Source: Adineta steineri | Lineage: Eukaryota; Rotifera; Eurotatoria; Adinetida; Adinetidae | Assembly: GCA_905250115.1 (NCBI GenBank) | Contig: CAJNOI010000014.1 | Coordinates: 364,548-428,547, forward strand | Direction of reading: 5' to 3' | Length of the DNA stretch: 64,000 nucleotides | Notes under the pieces: generated by a model | Told to the model about the DNA's origin: nothing | Database searches by the model: none | Seen by the model: only the letters and a program-made list of their open reading frames with translations | In this document: positions 11,813 through 24,188 of the stretch, piece after piece | How the letters are laid out: each line of letters begins with the position of its first letter | Position numbering within the stretch: position 1 is the first letter of the stretch | Translations under genes and position numbers: made by a program

Positions 11813-11935
11813 GAGAGTGTGGGTGTGCGGGTGTGAGTATGTGTTCGAATTTGTGTGTGTATGTGCATAAAAGATAAACTAATCAAGCACACCCACCTAG
11901 CACTCGTACCCGCACCCATCCACATCCATACTCAA
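11813..11935. repeat. GT/AC hairpin element 2 (long loop)
   Basis: The left arm is GAGTGTGGGTGTGCGGGTGT and the right arm runs GCACACCCACC to CCGCACCCATCCACATCC, separated by about 50 nt. The right end continues ACTCAAAT, resembling the CTCAAG terminus of other copies. Confidence 0.75.
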
Positions 11936-12403
11936 ATTCTTCAAATGCTCCTGAATATGTCGAAGATTTCGAAATAATTTTTCTTTTCATTTTATTTTCT
12001 TCAAATTCATGTCGATTGATTTTGGATCAATCGGTTATTTAAATACATTTAATGAATACTCTTGAGAAAAGTTCAAGAAAAACATCGATCATTATGTATA
12101 AAAGTATTAAATTGCTCACTGAAGTAAAGAGAATTGAATAGATTATAATGACATCTATTCTAAATTTCATCAAGAAAGTTCTTTTTTGTTATTCAATGAA
12201 AATTACAAAACTATTTGTACCTCAACTCATATAAAAGACAAAAGATCAATAAAATTCATCTGTTTCAAAGAGACTCAGTTTTCATTCAATGTAAATGAAT
12301 ATTAAAATTATTTTCATGATGAAGATCTCTTATCTCTCGAAAAAAGGTTTTCTTCGTTCTTTTACTACCTACTGATATTTATTGACATTGACTCATTTTG
12401 TTT

Positions 12404-12413
12404 TGTATAAATA
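12404..12413 (+). promoter_or_regulatory. Candidate TATA box for the NHL gene
   Basis: TGTATAAATA lies about 56-65 nt before the start codon at 12469, a suitable distance for a core promoter with a short leader. Confidence 0.35.
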
Positions 12414-12468
12414 AATACACAGATAAAATGAGAGTAAATATTCATTTCATATTCAAATTCCTCAACAA

Positions 12469-14844
12469 ATGGCTACAACAAATAACAAAACACAATGTTC
12501 TGTGTGTAACAAAGAAAACAATACATACAATTGTAAAAGATGTTCAAATGAGTTCTGTCTTCCTCATTTTACAGAGCATCGACAAAGGATTGAGACACAA
12601 TTAGAGGCAATTATTAATGATTACGATCAATTTCAACAAACAATTATTCAACAAAAACGAAACCCATACAATTCTTCTTTAATCGAACAAATTAATCAAT
12701 GGGAAACAAATTCAATTCAACAAGTTCAACAAACAGCACAACAATGCCGAGAAACACTGATGAAATTAACACAAAAATTGATCAATAATGTTGAAAGACA
12801 GTTCACTGAATTATCGAAGAAATTAAAAGAAATTCGTCAAAAAAATGAATTTAATGAAATTGATTTAAATCATTTTCAATTAAAATTAACACAAATCACT
12901 GAGGAATTTCTTCAACCATCAAATATTTCTATTCGACAAGATTCACAAGAGTTTATCAAGAAAATTTCAGTTATTTCGTCAATCGGTATGTTTATTCAAT
13001 TATTTCATTTATTTAGAGAGAAAAATTTCAAATGTTGAAAATGAACAATTATAACATCGAGAGAAAAGTCTAAAAATACATCATACCTAAATTATTTGAA
13101 TCTGTATTTCGAGGATATACTGAGATCTGTCAAACTATTTCAATATGAAAAGAACTCTTCAAAATAATTTTGTTTTTGAAAAATCAAATAAATTTTCCTT
13201 CATAAATGAATATCATTTCGCAGCCAAATTCTCTCTTTATATCTTTATTGAGAAAATTTAAACTTTGCGTTGTTCCTATTTTAAATTACTGCAAAAACTT
13301 AAACAATTGTTCTCCTAATCTAAATAATTACTATTTATATTTCTATTATTGTCAAATAAACTCATTCTATTAAGAGTCTTATCACCCAATTCAGTTCGCA
13401 ATTAGTACAGCGACTATACCAAAGAATCCAATAACAACAAGTCAAATATCAAATCAATCTCAAGTAAAACAAAGTATGTTTTATTATCTTTAAAATTGAC
13501 ATAGAACTTTTTCATAAATTATTTTTATCAATTAAGTAATAATAAAAATTAAAAAGAATCTGTTTCACAAATAATATCCTTATTATATTTATAGAGTTAA
13601 TTCAAAATATTTATCGATGTTAGTAAGAATAGTTGTACTAAATGTTTTTAATTGATTGTTTAGTTTGAGTTTTTATTTTCAAATATTAAAATTAAAGTTA
13701 AGTTCATTTTGTTTTCAAACTATTAAAATTTTTCAAATAAAAAAATGCAATTGATTTTAATGAAATTTCTTTTGCTGAAAATCAAATTTTTATATTTAAT
13801 TAAAAATCTTGATTGAATGAAGAAATTATTTGAAATTAATTTTAACAAAATGGAAGTTTTATTTTATTTAAACAAACTCAAAATACAATTTGTTCGTCTT
13901 ATTTTCGTTCTTTTTTTTCGTTTAAAAATAATGAAAAAGGATTTGTTTTAGAACCAATTCAAACAAAAAAGAGTAAATTTAAACAATCTGCAATTACTGT
14001 TGCTGGAGGAAATGCACAAGGACAGAAATTAAATCAACTGCGTTATCCTTGGGGGATCTTTGTTGATAATGATAAATCAATTTGTATTGCTGATTGTTAT
14101 AATCATCGTATTGTTAAATGGAAATTGAATTCAAATAAAGGCCGAGTCATTGTAGATGGAAATCAAAATAATCAATTGAATCTTCCAACAAATATAGTTT
14201 CTGATAAAAAAAATAATTCTTTTATTATTTCTGATCAAGGGAACAGACGAGTAATTCGATATTTTGATCAAACTCAAGAAATTCTTATTTCAAATATTGA
14301 TTGTTATGGTTTGACAATCGATAAAAATGGATTTATTTATGTTTCCGATTATGAGTATCATGAAGTAAGACGATGGAAACAAGGAGATAAAATAGGTGAA
14401 TTAATTGCAGGTGGAAATGGTCAAGGAAATCAACTTAATCAACTCAATTCTCCTACTTATATCTTTATTGCTGAAGATTATTCTCTTTATATATTAGATC
14501 ATAACAATCATCGTGTAATGAAATGGAAAAAAGATGCAAAAGAAGGAATTATTGTTGCTGGTGGAAATGGTCAAGGAAATAGTCTCAGACAATTGTCTTA
14601 TCCTCAAGGAGTGTTTGTTGATCATTTGGATCAAATCTATGTGACAGATTATAGAAATGATCGAGTTATGCGTTGGTGTGAAGGAGATGAAGCAGGTGAA
14701 ACTGTTGTTGGTGGAAATGGTCAAGGAAATCAATCAAATCAATTGAATGGTCCCTCAGGTTTATCATTTGATGATGACGGAAATCTTTATGTTGTCGATC
14801 ATAATAATCATCGAATCCAAAAATATGAAAAAGTTTTAATTTAA
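12469..14844 (+). CDS. B-box-like zinc finger / coiled-coil / NHL-repeat protein
   Basis: Three exons: 12469-12985, 13375-13473 and 13952-14844. They join in phase to 502 residues. Residues 10-37 form a Cys/His cluster (C10, C13, C22, C25, C30, H33, H37) of B-box type. A Gln-rich coiled coil follows to about residue 165, then a Thr/Ser/Gln linker (exon 2). The C-terminal half (about residues 220-500) has six NHL-like repeats built on AGGNGQGN...PxGxxVD...IYVxDxxNHRVxKW, enough for a six-bladed propeller. The order resembles TRIM-NHL proteins without a RING domain; propellers of this type bind protein or RNA, but the ligand is unknown. The family is expanded in bdelloids. The exon 2 acceptor (ATTAAG at 13373-13374) has a weak pyrimidine tract and was chosen because it keeps the frame. 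Introns are 389 and 478 bp, long for this window. Confidence 0.82.
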
Positions 14845-15594
14845 TTTGATAAAATTTTGATTTCTATTCTTGAAAATAAATAAAAAACATTAATTGATAA
14901 AAAAATCTCCAAAAAAATAAATTAATAAATTTGTTTTTTATGTTTAGAAAAAAAGTAAATAAATATTTTTTTAATTTTTATTTCAAATTACAAAAGCAAA
15001 ATGAATAAAATAATTCGAATAGAATCTTTCTTGGATGAATCAAATAAAATATTTTTCAAATTGAGAAAAACATTTAAATTAAAAGAACAACTTCTAGATA
15101 GAAATTTTATTCGATTTATTTTTTTGATATTATATGATTTATTAAGAGAAAGGGAGGAGAGAAGAAAAACGATAAATCAACAAGAATGAAATCTGTTAGA
15201 ATCGAGAAATTAGATTAAGAAAATCTATTTTTTAAAAGAAAAATCATTGAATGAAAATAAAATAAAATAATTCAAGTGATTTTATAAAAATATTTTAATT
15301 CACTTTTACAATTTATCTTATTCTCAAAAGTAACAGTATTTTCGAGTCAAAATTTTTAATATCATCAGTTTAATGTTCAACAAGCAAATGTACACATATC
15401 TCACGAATTAATTCTTTTGTTTTATTGACTGAACTTCTGTTCTTTACTCAATACTTTTCAACTCACTGATAAACAATACATATTCTCATCTTCGAATTTT
15501 GAAGGTGAACAAATTATCAATTTAAAATAAATGTGAATCAATTCGTTGACAGATTTCGATTTTTGCTTCTATTAGTGAAACATTCGAACTTGAT
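14845..15594. other. Spacer downstream of the NHL gene
   Basis: Very AT-rich. A 62-residue open frame at 15001-15189 is lysine- and isoleucine-rich with no domain and is probably chance. Nothing else is seen. Confidence 0.4.
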
Positions 15595-16115
15595 ATCGAT
15601 GTGAATCTAGCACGAAAACGACGAGCTAGCACGAAAAGAGAAAAATTCTCATTGGCTAACAATTAATCAATCAGAAAATCAGAACTACGAAAGCATCATT
15701 GTAGAGTACAGAAATATGGACATGGCTGTCCTTGGAAACGAGTGCATGTCACATCTCAGTGATATTATCACTGAGATTTATGTACCTATCTATCTAGCTG
15801 GTAAATAGGAAGNNNNNNNNNNNNNNNNNNNNNNNNNNNNNNNNNNNNNNNNNNNNNNNNNNNNNNNNNNNNNNNNNNNNNNNNNNNNNNNNNNNNNNNN
15901 NNNNNNNNNNNNTTCTGTATCTTATGAATTAGTTTAATAGAGCAGAAGATGCTCGGTTTCTTCGGAAGATGTGATGGAATGTAGTTTGAATTTGTATGGT
16001 AACTAAGGCTGTTGGGTTGGTATTCTATGGATTGTTGGTGGTATTTTGTGCTTGTCGTCTGATTGGATGTTGATTCTGAGAATGTGATTGGTTTTCGTGC
16101 TAACTTCACATCGAT
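15595..16115. mobile_element. Small non-autonomous DNA transposon with 9-bp target duplication (MULE-like)
   Basis: The ends are ATCGATGTGAATCTAGCACG and, inverted, ATCGATGTGAAGTTAGCACG (two mismatches). Direct copies of GAACTTGAT flank the element (15586-15594 and 16116-16124). A 9-bp duplication with inverted ends fits Mutator-like elements, although the TIR is short. The 521 bp include a 100-N gap (15813-15912), so the real length is unknown. The left half contains a CTCAGTGATATTATCACTGAG-type palindrome and a second copy of the AGCACGAAAA end motif. No transposase frame. Confidence 0.7.
15813..15912. other. Assembly gap (100 N)
   Basis: Exactly 100 N, the usual placeholder for a gap of unknown size. 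It falls inside the MULE-like element. Confidence 1.
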
Positions 16116-17392
16116 GAACTTGATATTGAATTTATGAACTAAATGGTGTGGCTGCGATCTCTAACTGATGTCCACACTCATACCCTTGCCAAAACGACAG
16201 AATATTTTTTTCTTTCTGCGCCGTTCTTATCGACTTTTAACAACCAATGATTTTTTCTTACGTGCTCGCTTCGTATTTTATGCAATCGGCATCAGAACAA
16301 ATAACAAGACACGTCAACGGTCTCGTTACTTTCTTCCTAAAGTCATAAAAGAAATAAATAAAAAAAAAACGATTATTGTTGTTTCATACAATATATATTT
16401 GTTCTGAATCAGTTTTCAAATGAAATTTTTCAACCAACGCAAGATAATAAACATGATTCAGAGTTTTAATCGTATAATAAGATTGAATAATCTCAAATTA
16501 GAGAATCGGAATGTTTATGACAATTAGAAATTTGTCAGTTAAACTTTTAAGATTTTCTTTCTGCATCATAAAAATATTACTATCGAATCAGTTTCTAAAC
16601 TGCTATATTCTTTCGATTGAAAGGTGGGTTTTATGAAAGAAACTACAACGTGTATGTGTTTGTGCGACGGTCAAACGTTAGAATTTGAACAAATCTAATT
16701 CGAATCTCGAAATCTATTGAGATTCTTATGTTGTCAGAAACTGCTGAAACGGTTCTTTTCTTCACTAGAATATCTTTGTTCATAGAATAACGATGTCGCT
16801 AGAAATGAAAGGATAGATTTGTAAAATAAAATGAGTTTCTGGTCTTGCATGTGTTGCTTTCGATATCGAGAGCTTCCTTATATGAAATGTTTTCTCTCTG
16901 TTGTTTTTTTACGGGAGAGCAACAGCAATTAGTCACGATTGGCGACCGTCTGTAGCACCGACGAATGACTGATCGCTGATTTGTAATGTTACACAAATAA
17001 TACTTGAAAAAAGTCATTAGGAAAGATCCTTTGTATTTTGCTTTCCAGAATTTGAAAGTAATGTGGATTGTTTAGAAAGATCGTGAAATCGAAGTTATAA
17101 CCGATAGATAATAATAAGATGCTATTTGCAGGGTGGATGTGGATGGATGTAAAGATGAAAAAAGAATCATGCGCACCCCCATCACGCCATTTATTACTGT
17201 GCAAATTGTAAAAAAAACATAAAACATTTTTATCATGTTTTTTGACATTTAGACAGCAGCCTAAGGGTTTCCCGAGGCGTATTATGTGATAACATAAAGA
17301 TGATATATTGCACAGGTGAACCAATAAATTATAGCGATAACATGTATAATTATATCATGTGATGCTCTTTTTTAATTTATTATCTAAAACTC
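16116..17392. other. Spacer upstream of the membrane amine oxidase
   Basis: No supported gene. Short open frames on both strands lack domains. A degenerate GT/AC hairpin lies at 17131-17188. Confidence 0.5.
17131..17188. repeat. GT/AC hairpin element 3 (degenerate)
   Basis: GGGTGGATGTGGATGGATGT on the left and GCGCACCCCCATCACGCC on the right, separated by about 20 nt. The arms match only in part; an eroded family member. Confidence 0.5.
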
Positions 17393-17400
17393 TATATAAA
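17393..17400 (+). promoter_or_regulatory. TATA box of the amine oxidase gene, followed by a 5' leader intron
   Basis: TATATAAA is followed about 60 nt later by a strong donor AAAAG|GTAAGT (17461) and a CAG acceptor at 17863-17865 just before the start codon at 17881. This suggests a leader exon of roughly 17425-17460 and a 405-bp leader intron. Confidence 0.5.
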
Positions 17401-17880
17401 GAGAGTCTATGAGATCATATGAAAGTTCTCATTTCTAACTTTGCAAAGGACTCAGAAAAGGTAAGTAGTCATTAGTATCTCTTATAGATAAGTTCTCATT
17501 ATCAATTCCTTCGATACTTTATTTTAATTTTGGCGAATGGAATTCTTTATCAATTTTGTATTTTGTCAGTATTGTCTAAAATATATGTTACCGTTTGCTT
17601 TCGTTCTTATCTGTAATCATCATGAAGCAGTATATCATTTAAGCTATTTGCAACATTTAAGAAAATTATACGAGTTTTTTAACATGTGATACAAGAATAT
17701 ATAAATTAAATTTCGAATAGTTGAGACTAAACAACAGGAAATAAAGGCTGACTTATTGCCATGATATTATTCGTTTCTCCCGCCTAAATCTTTTTCATGT
17801 TTTGATCGACTAATCAAATAACATTAGTCATTGCTTCGATATTGATTAGTTCCTTTCAAAATCAGAAATATATACGCACG

Positions 17881-20244
17881 ATGGAATCTACTTCAACGGT
17901 TATTCGAGACCAAGAACAACATGATTCAACAGTACAAAATATCAACATTGGTGAAGGGGAGCAACCGAAATACCCATTGTTGAAACAGTAAATAACTCAG
18001 TTTTGTAGGATTCATTTCGTCCATGTTTTGATTTTATTGTTCTTAGTACCTGGTGGCAATCTGCATTCGATCTGGTACAAAACAAAAGATTCTGGATTAT
18101 TGTTCTATTATTGTTCTTTATAAGTGGCACGGCATTTGTCTTTATGTCTCGTTACAAGTTCAATGATGAGAACGAAGTCGAAATTGAAGATTACGGTAAA
18201 ATAGTTTAGAATAAACAGCAGGAATCTAGGGTGCGGATGTGGATGTGGGTGAAATTCCTTATCCACTCACGCCCACTTACTTCCTCACTCATACCCACAC
18301 CCACATACTTTTTATCTATTTCCTTTTTGCTATAGTAAAGAAACCTGGTATGCCAAGAACTAACCGTCAGACGGGTATGTTTACGGATGGTGTTCGTACG
18401 AGTTATCGCTCATTCATCATTAGAAAACGTCGTGAATTTCTCGTTAATAACATTGAAAACTATGAATTGGAAATGAAAGACAATCATAAATCACCGAGAT
18501 ATTCATATAATAGCCATAAAAGTCAACGACCACGAACAAAACGCTCAAGTAAGACAAATACTATGTGGTGTTTATGCAGTGATTCATTATTCCTAGCTTC
18601 TAAAATTTAACAAAAGGAAAATGATTATGTACGTTTCGATAGCTCTAAATAGAAAAATTCCAGGGTTACAATTTCTTATTGCTACTTTGAACTTGAAAAA
18701 TTATATGTCGTATTTATTTTTAGAAGATACGCGTTCACTTCAAATAGCTATTGTTGGAGGAGGTATTAGTGGTCTCAGTGCCGCTTTGACATTATTAGAT
18801 TCGAAATTGTTTACTCCGAAAAATATTCACATCTACGATGCTAACAACTATATTGGAGGTAGAATGCATACAACATTATGGTTACCGGAATATCAAACAT
18901 CAGAATGGTGTGGTGAATTTCTTGATAGTAATCATGATTTTATGATGAATTTAACTAAACGTTTCAATTTGTCATTGATTGATACGATCGATCCAACGGA
19001 TTCAGATGGTTCTCGTGGAACATATTATTTCCTAAAACAGTTTTACAACGCTTCCGAGGCGTGGCGCGATTATCAGGCAATCAGTGACACAATAAAACAA
19101 CAATTAGAACTTATTGGTGATGTTAGTTATAATGAAACTAATTCAGATGCAACATATTTTGATAATTTATCGCTCTATGATTGGATAGAGAATTATATAC
19201 CAAATGGCCATCAATCACAATTTGGTGCATATATTGATTCTGCTTATACACAAGAATACGGTTTAGATACACGTGAGCAAAGTTCATTAAATTTTCTTTT
19301 CGCTATCAGTCCTGAAAGTCAACCAGAAAACGGTCCATTATCTATTTATGGTCCTTCTGATCAACGTTACCGAATTAAAGACGGAAATTATTTACTACCA
19401 GAAGCTATTTCTAAATATTTAATGAAACACAAAATTTCAATAAATCTCAACTATAATTTAACTAAAATATCAATAAATGATAATAAAAAAATTTCATTAC
19501 GTTTTCAAAATGATGAAACTTACATATATGATCATGTTATTTTAACTTTACCAACGACAACATTAAAATATGTCGATTATAGCGAAGCTAAATTTGATTC
19601 ATTAAAGAAACGAGTTATTAATGAATTACGATATGGTACAACAACAAAACTTAATTTACAGTTTCAAGAACGTTTTTGGTTAAAATTATCATCCGACGGA
19701 GTCATTTATACAGATTTACCTTTTCTCAATTCATGGGAAGCGACAAGTGGTCAAAAAGGTGAAACAGGAATACTTACTCTATTTACCGGTAAGAAAACTT
19801 TTTATATATTTCAATGAAGAATTAAATTATTTCGCACTATCAAATATTTCTAAATATTTTCTTTTTATTTTAGGTGGGATAATCGGAACTTCATTTGAAC
19901 CAAAAAAAGGAATTAATACATTGACAACTAGCAATTGTAATAAGAATACATTTTTATATATCGAAGGTTTCTTAGATGATTTAAATGAAATATGGCCAAA
20001 TGCATCCACATATTATACTGGTAAAGGTACCATTTCAGCACCATGGGTTGATAAACATTTTTTGGGATCATATCCAGCTTACACACTTGGACAATATTCA
20101 ACAATATCTGGTTATGAAAAAGAACGACAAATGAATATACATTTTTCAGGAGATTACACATCGCCTGATTTGCAAGGTTTTATGGAAGGTGCAGCTTCAG
20201 AAGGAGACCGAGCAGCTAACGAAATTATTGCTGATTATAGTTAG
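17881..20244 (+). CDS. Membrane-anchored FAD amine oxidase (polyamine oxidase family)
   Basis: Five exons (17881-17987, 18047-18195, 18336-18548, 18724-19788, 19874-20244) sum to 635 codons, giving 634 residues. Residues 51-69 are a hydrophobic membrane segment preceded by a short polar tail, so the protein is probably type II with the enzyme outside the cytosol or in the lumen. A basic linker (about 87-156) leads into the flavin amine oxidase domain: GGGISG at 168-173, the GGRMHT loop, and near the C-terminus HFSGDYTSPDLQGFMEGA, the typical FAD-contact segment of polyamine and monoamine oxidases. Family members oxidise polyamines or other amines and release H2O2. The second intron contains a GT/AC hairpin (18229-18306). 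The N-terminal anchor and basic linker are unusual for polyamine oxidases. Confidence 0.85.
18229..18306. repeat. GT/AC hairpin element 4, inside an intron
   Basis: The left arm GGGTGCGGATGTGGATGTGG and a right arm ending CATACCCACACCCACAT lie within the 140-bp second intron of the amine oxidase gene, between donor 18196 and acceptor 18335. The hairpin makes up over half of the intron. Confidence 0.75.
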
Positions 20245-20651
20245 TGCAAACAAGAAATCAGACATCATACAAGCTTCATTGTATTTTTCCATTCATTTAT
20301 ATATCAGCTTGATTAAAAATAATTTTAAATTTTGAAGAAGTTCATTTAAAGCTATTTCATTTCAATAGTGTGGGCGTGTATGTGAGTGCAGGTGTTGATA
20401 TCTCTTCTCTCAATTGTATTCTAATCAATACGTATCATTCTCAAACACTTATTCTTATATAAATAATAAGAATAATATCATAGAAGGAATTGCAACTTTG
20501 ATTACTCTTTATATTGGTTTAGTAATCATTTGTCGATTATTTACTATAATATTTCTACTTGCAAGACAACAAGTTTTCACTAGTTGCTGATGATATTAAC
20601 TAATAGTGCATATATTTCAATAAAAAAACGTTACAAGAAATTGATGAGATT
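20245..20651. other. Spacer between convergent genes
   Basis: AT-rich sequence between the amine oxidase stop and the GTPase stop. It includes a single GT-rich half element at 20367-20398 (GTGTGGGCGTGTATGTGAGT) without a clear partner arm. Confidence 0.5.
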
Positions 20652-21899
20652 TTATGTATCATCTACGTCTTCTAACTTACTAACAATTCCATTAAGAAGT
20701 TCAGCGATTCTCTCACTAAGAATATCATAGTCATTAGAGATACCAACACCCATAAAAGGCAACCATGCTTTGTGTTTCTTGCATTTATGCTTTTTACTTC
20801 TAACACGTAGTTTTCCATCATCACGTATGTTCGGCATCGCAACTTCGTTTACGTTTATACGTAAATAATTCATTGTTCTCTTAATAGTTTGTAGACTGTT
20901 GTGCTTTTTTCGTTTCAATTCGTCAATCTCTTGCTGTAATCTTCTCTTTGTCGTAGACAATGTTTCATTCTTATTCTTAAGTTCTTCATAAAGTTTTTGA
21001 GTTTCAGTTAGATTTTGTTTTAAATGTTCTAAATGTTTTTTATTGTTTTCATATAGCTGTTCCAGATTGTTATAAAATGATTCTTTTTCATTGATTATCT
21101 GTTGATGTTCATCCTTCAATTTTTTAATCTCCTGTTCATGACGATTTTCCATCTCTCGTATTTTTGTTGCTAACTGAACAGGATCAATAAGTGCTTTAGC
21201 TGTCGTAGCAAGAGCAAATCGATCAGCAATAACTTGTTTTAAACGATTTTTGTCTTTTTGAGAGTAGTACGCAATATCATTTCCATGATCCTTCTTTTCT
21301 ACTTTTTTAGCATTAACCAAATTATCAGGAGTACATTCTTCATCGAACCAATCAACTACGTCTGATCGGAATAGATATAGTATCGGTAACTCTAAGTTTC
21401 GACAGTATTCAATTAATCTTGGTAAATCACCATGTAAACTGCATCGTTTATCATGGCCATCAATAAAAAAAATAACACCATTGATTTCAAGTGTACTTTT
21501 AAGATGTTCATGCCATTTACCAGGCTCATTGATTTTCAAACCATTCGTATCATAAAGAGTAATTTCACAAGCTGGAGAAATTGTCCTAAAAGATCCTCTT
21601 TGATCATCACCAATTCTATAACCATATCGATTCGTTCCTGCAGGATATGATGTTCCACATAAATTATTAATTAACGATGTTTTACCACTTCCTTCCAAGC
21701 CCATAATGAGAAGTTTACGCTCATTTTCATACAAAGGTTCTTCGATACTTTCGTCGTCTTCTAAATAAATGGAATGCTTGCTAAAAAGAATACAAAATGA
21801 ATGTATCATATATGGATATAGAGTGTGCTAGTTGGAGTAGTCTTACCTAATACCATTAACGAATGACTTCACCTTGTGCTCAATAGCTGGTACGTACAT
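20652..21899 (-). CDS. Arf-like P-loop GTPase with C-terminal coiled coil
   Basis: Two exons: 21899-21847 and 21780-20652, split by a 66-bp intron; 393 residues. The true start encodes MYVPAIEHKVKSFVNG. The P-loop is GLEGSGKT (residues 45-52). A switch II-like DTNG follows, and an Arf-like hydrophobic GVIFFIDGHDK strand. The usual NKxD specificity motif is replaced by LFRSDVVD, so nucleotide preference is uncertain. From about residue 215 to 315 a long charged coiled coil replaces the normal C-terminus, followed by a Lys-rich patch (KKHKCKKHK). Small GTPases of this type act as membrane or scaffold switches; the partner is unknown. It runs convergent to the amine oxidase gene. Family assignment is from motifs only. 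Confidence 0.75.
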
Positions 21900-23219
21900 A
21901 GTAGTATGGTATGTCTAAATAAGATGTAATTACTACAGTCATTTAACTGAAAAACTATCGATTTGCATGATAGTTCGATATTTCGGAGGTTGAAGATATA
22001 TTGATAAAATAAGAAGATGACGTTTTGTCTTAAAACATAGCATCTTGCCAAAAACAGTTTATTCAAGAGCGAATGAGGTAGTTATGTAGTACCTTGTGTT
22101 AAAGATGGACATTTTGTATTCTCAAGTGAATCGACTATCAATGAATATTACTTATAACGATTCAGGGAAGTGTACGAAGTCAAGAAAGTGAACGAAAATA
22201 TATGAGAGGTATCGAAATAAAAAGAGTATAAAAATAGAGAAAAGCACAAGCAATCAAAGGAACTAAATAAAGACATAACACAAAAAAAGATTTCAAATAA
22301 GTAATACATGTAAAACAACTATAAGAAACATAAAAGCATTTGAAGGACTAAAATGAGTGTAAACAACGAAAGAAATAAAACAAGTCGAAGGACAAAACGC
22401 AATAATAGTTAAAATTGTTTATATTCTGAAGACGTAAAACAAGTCGAAGGACAAACAGGAATAATAAATGAAAGTGTTGTATATTTGGAAGAAGGTAGAT
22501 GATGAAAAAAAACTAATGAGATAGAAAAACTCGTGAAGTTGGAAGCAAGGTATGCGAGTATGAGTCAACCCGTATGTGGGAAGTAACTAAGAATTAGACT
22601 TACATTTCGATCCACATCCTTAAGATGATCAAAGTGGATATTAGTGAAGACAACCTATATACCTTATAAATTTGGATATTTGTGCTAATATTGCTGATTT
22701 TTCAACTTTCATGATGTGTGCACTAAACGTTTCGGTTAATTAAATCGTTATTCTTTGTTACTTAGAAATTATTGAATGATTTAGTTTCATTTTTCTTTTT
22801 AATAACTACATATTTTCAATAAAGATATAAAGGTATATATATTTATCATGTAGTAAAGTCGATGCAAATTGAGTAATCTTTTCATATCTTGTATTTTTCA
22901 TTTGTTATTGAATATGACGCAGCTCCAATACATTGATTATCTTTAATATTTTATTAAATATAATCCTATGAATAACGTTGGTACCTCGAGAAGATTTATT
23001 TAACTTTCACTAATACGATGAAATTGAATTTTAAAAAGAAAAGACTGATTACTAAGCTTGTGTAGTGAGAAAATAATTGCTTGTCCGTGTCTTATTACTT
23101 AAAATAATCCGATTTCTATGCTTCAACTAATGAAATTTTTTTAATTATCGAAAGAAAATCTCATAAGTCGTCATTTAAGAATAAACGACTTATACAACAA
23201 CAACAACAAAATCTTGAAA
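21900..23219. other. Spacer with a short direct duplication
   Basis: No gene seen. A segment of about 58 bp beginning AAAACAAGTCGAAGGACAAA is present twice in tandem (near 22378 and 22436), with diverged surroundings. The rest is AT-rich and probably includes promoter sequence for the GTPase (left) and GPCR (right). Confidence 0.5.
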
Positions 23220-24188
23220 ATGTCTTCATCAATTGACTTCACCGCATCATTAACATCTATACAAACAAATTTATATCGTATTGGTGGTCCAATTATAATA
23301 ATTATAGGAACGACAAGTTCTATAATTAGTTTAACTGTATTTTGTAAAAAGGTTCTACGTAAAAATCCTTGTTCAGTTTATTTTGTAGCATTTAATGTTA
23401 TTAATTTTCTCTATGTTTACGCATCGATATTGCCAACATCACTTTCATTAGGATATGCGCTTCATTTTGTCACAGAAAATCTCCCGATTCGTCGGTTACT
23501 TATCTATACTACATTTCTATTTGATTGCCTTAGCCCATTTTATTTAATAATGGCATCAGTTGATCGAATTTTAATTACTTCATCAAATGGTTCTGTACGA
23601 CAACGAAGTACTTGTCGTCTTGCTTATAAATGTATCCTAGGAGGAGCTTTATTCTGGATGTTATTTCAGAGTCATGCATTAGTTTGGACAAATATTTTAC
23701 AAGTTGAATCGAATTACTTATATTGTTATTTTTCACCGGGTATATATTTTACATTCATAGCCTATTATTCACTTATTATCAAAGGAATCTTGGCACCTTT
23801 ATTAATGGCATCTTTCGGATTGTGGACAATAAAAAATATTCGAAATATACGTCGTATAAGAGTTAATCCTCATTTAATCATACCGAGAGTTCGGACAACA
23901 AATACTACGACGACTTTACTTAACTCAAAAGATCGTCAACTTGTACTTATATTACTTGTGAATATCATTATTTATATCGTATTTAGTTTTATGTTAACAG
24001 CCGTAGCGATGTACGAACAAATTACACAAAATGATACGAAATATTTTGAACAGATACAAATTGACTTATTTGCAAGAAATGTTGCGATCTTCAGCACTTA
24101 TATACCATTTTGTGTTAATTCCTATATAGATTTATTCGTGTCAAACACATTTCGAAATGAAGTCAAACATATAATTTCATGTAAATGA
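23220..24188 (+). CDS. Rhodopsin-like (class A) G-protein-coupled receptor, orphan
   Basis: A single exon of 322 residues from the ATG at 23220 (an in-frame TTG six bases upstream is not needed). Seven hydrophobic segments are visible. Segment 1 contains GGPIIIIIGTTSSIISLTVF. Segment 3 ends with SVDRI, a DRY-type G-protein motif with D and R kept. Segment 7 ends NSYIDL, a variant of NPxxY. Length and short termini fit small-ligand or neuropeptide-like receptors, which are numerous and often intronless in bdelloids. A Lys/Arg-rich third intracellular loop (NIRNIRRIRV) is typical of G-protein contact. The ligand is unknown. The protein acts at the plasma membrane. Confidence 0.8.
   Translation: MSSSIDFTASLTSIQTNLYRIGGPIIIIIGTTSSIISLTVFCKKVLRKNPCSVYFVAFNVINFLYVYASILPTSLSLGYALHFVTENLPIRRLLIYTTFLFDCLSPFYLIMASVDRILITSSNGSVRQRSTCRLAYKCILGGALFWMLFQSHALVWTNILQVESNYLYCYFSPGIYFTFIAYYSLIIKGILAPLLMASFGLWTIKNIRNIRRIRVNPHLIIPRVRTTNTTTTLLNSKDRQLVLILLVNIIIYIVFSFMLTAVAMYEQITQNDTKYFEQIQIDLFARNVAIFSTYIPFCVNSYIDLFVSNTFRNEVKHIISCK

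Larger units (their letters stand above)
11593..12468. other. Spacer with one GT/AC hairpin and a TATA-like site
   Basis: AT-rich spacer between the monooxygenase and the NHL gene. Apart from the hairpin at 11813-11935 and a TATA-like site near 12404, nothing is seen. Confidence 0.5.
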
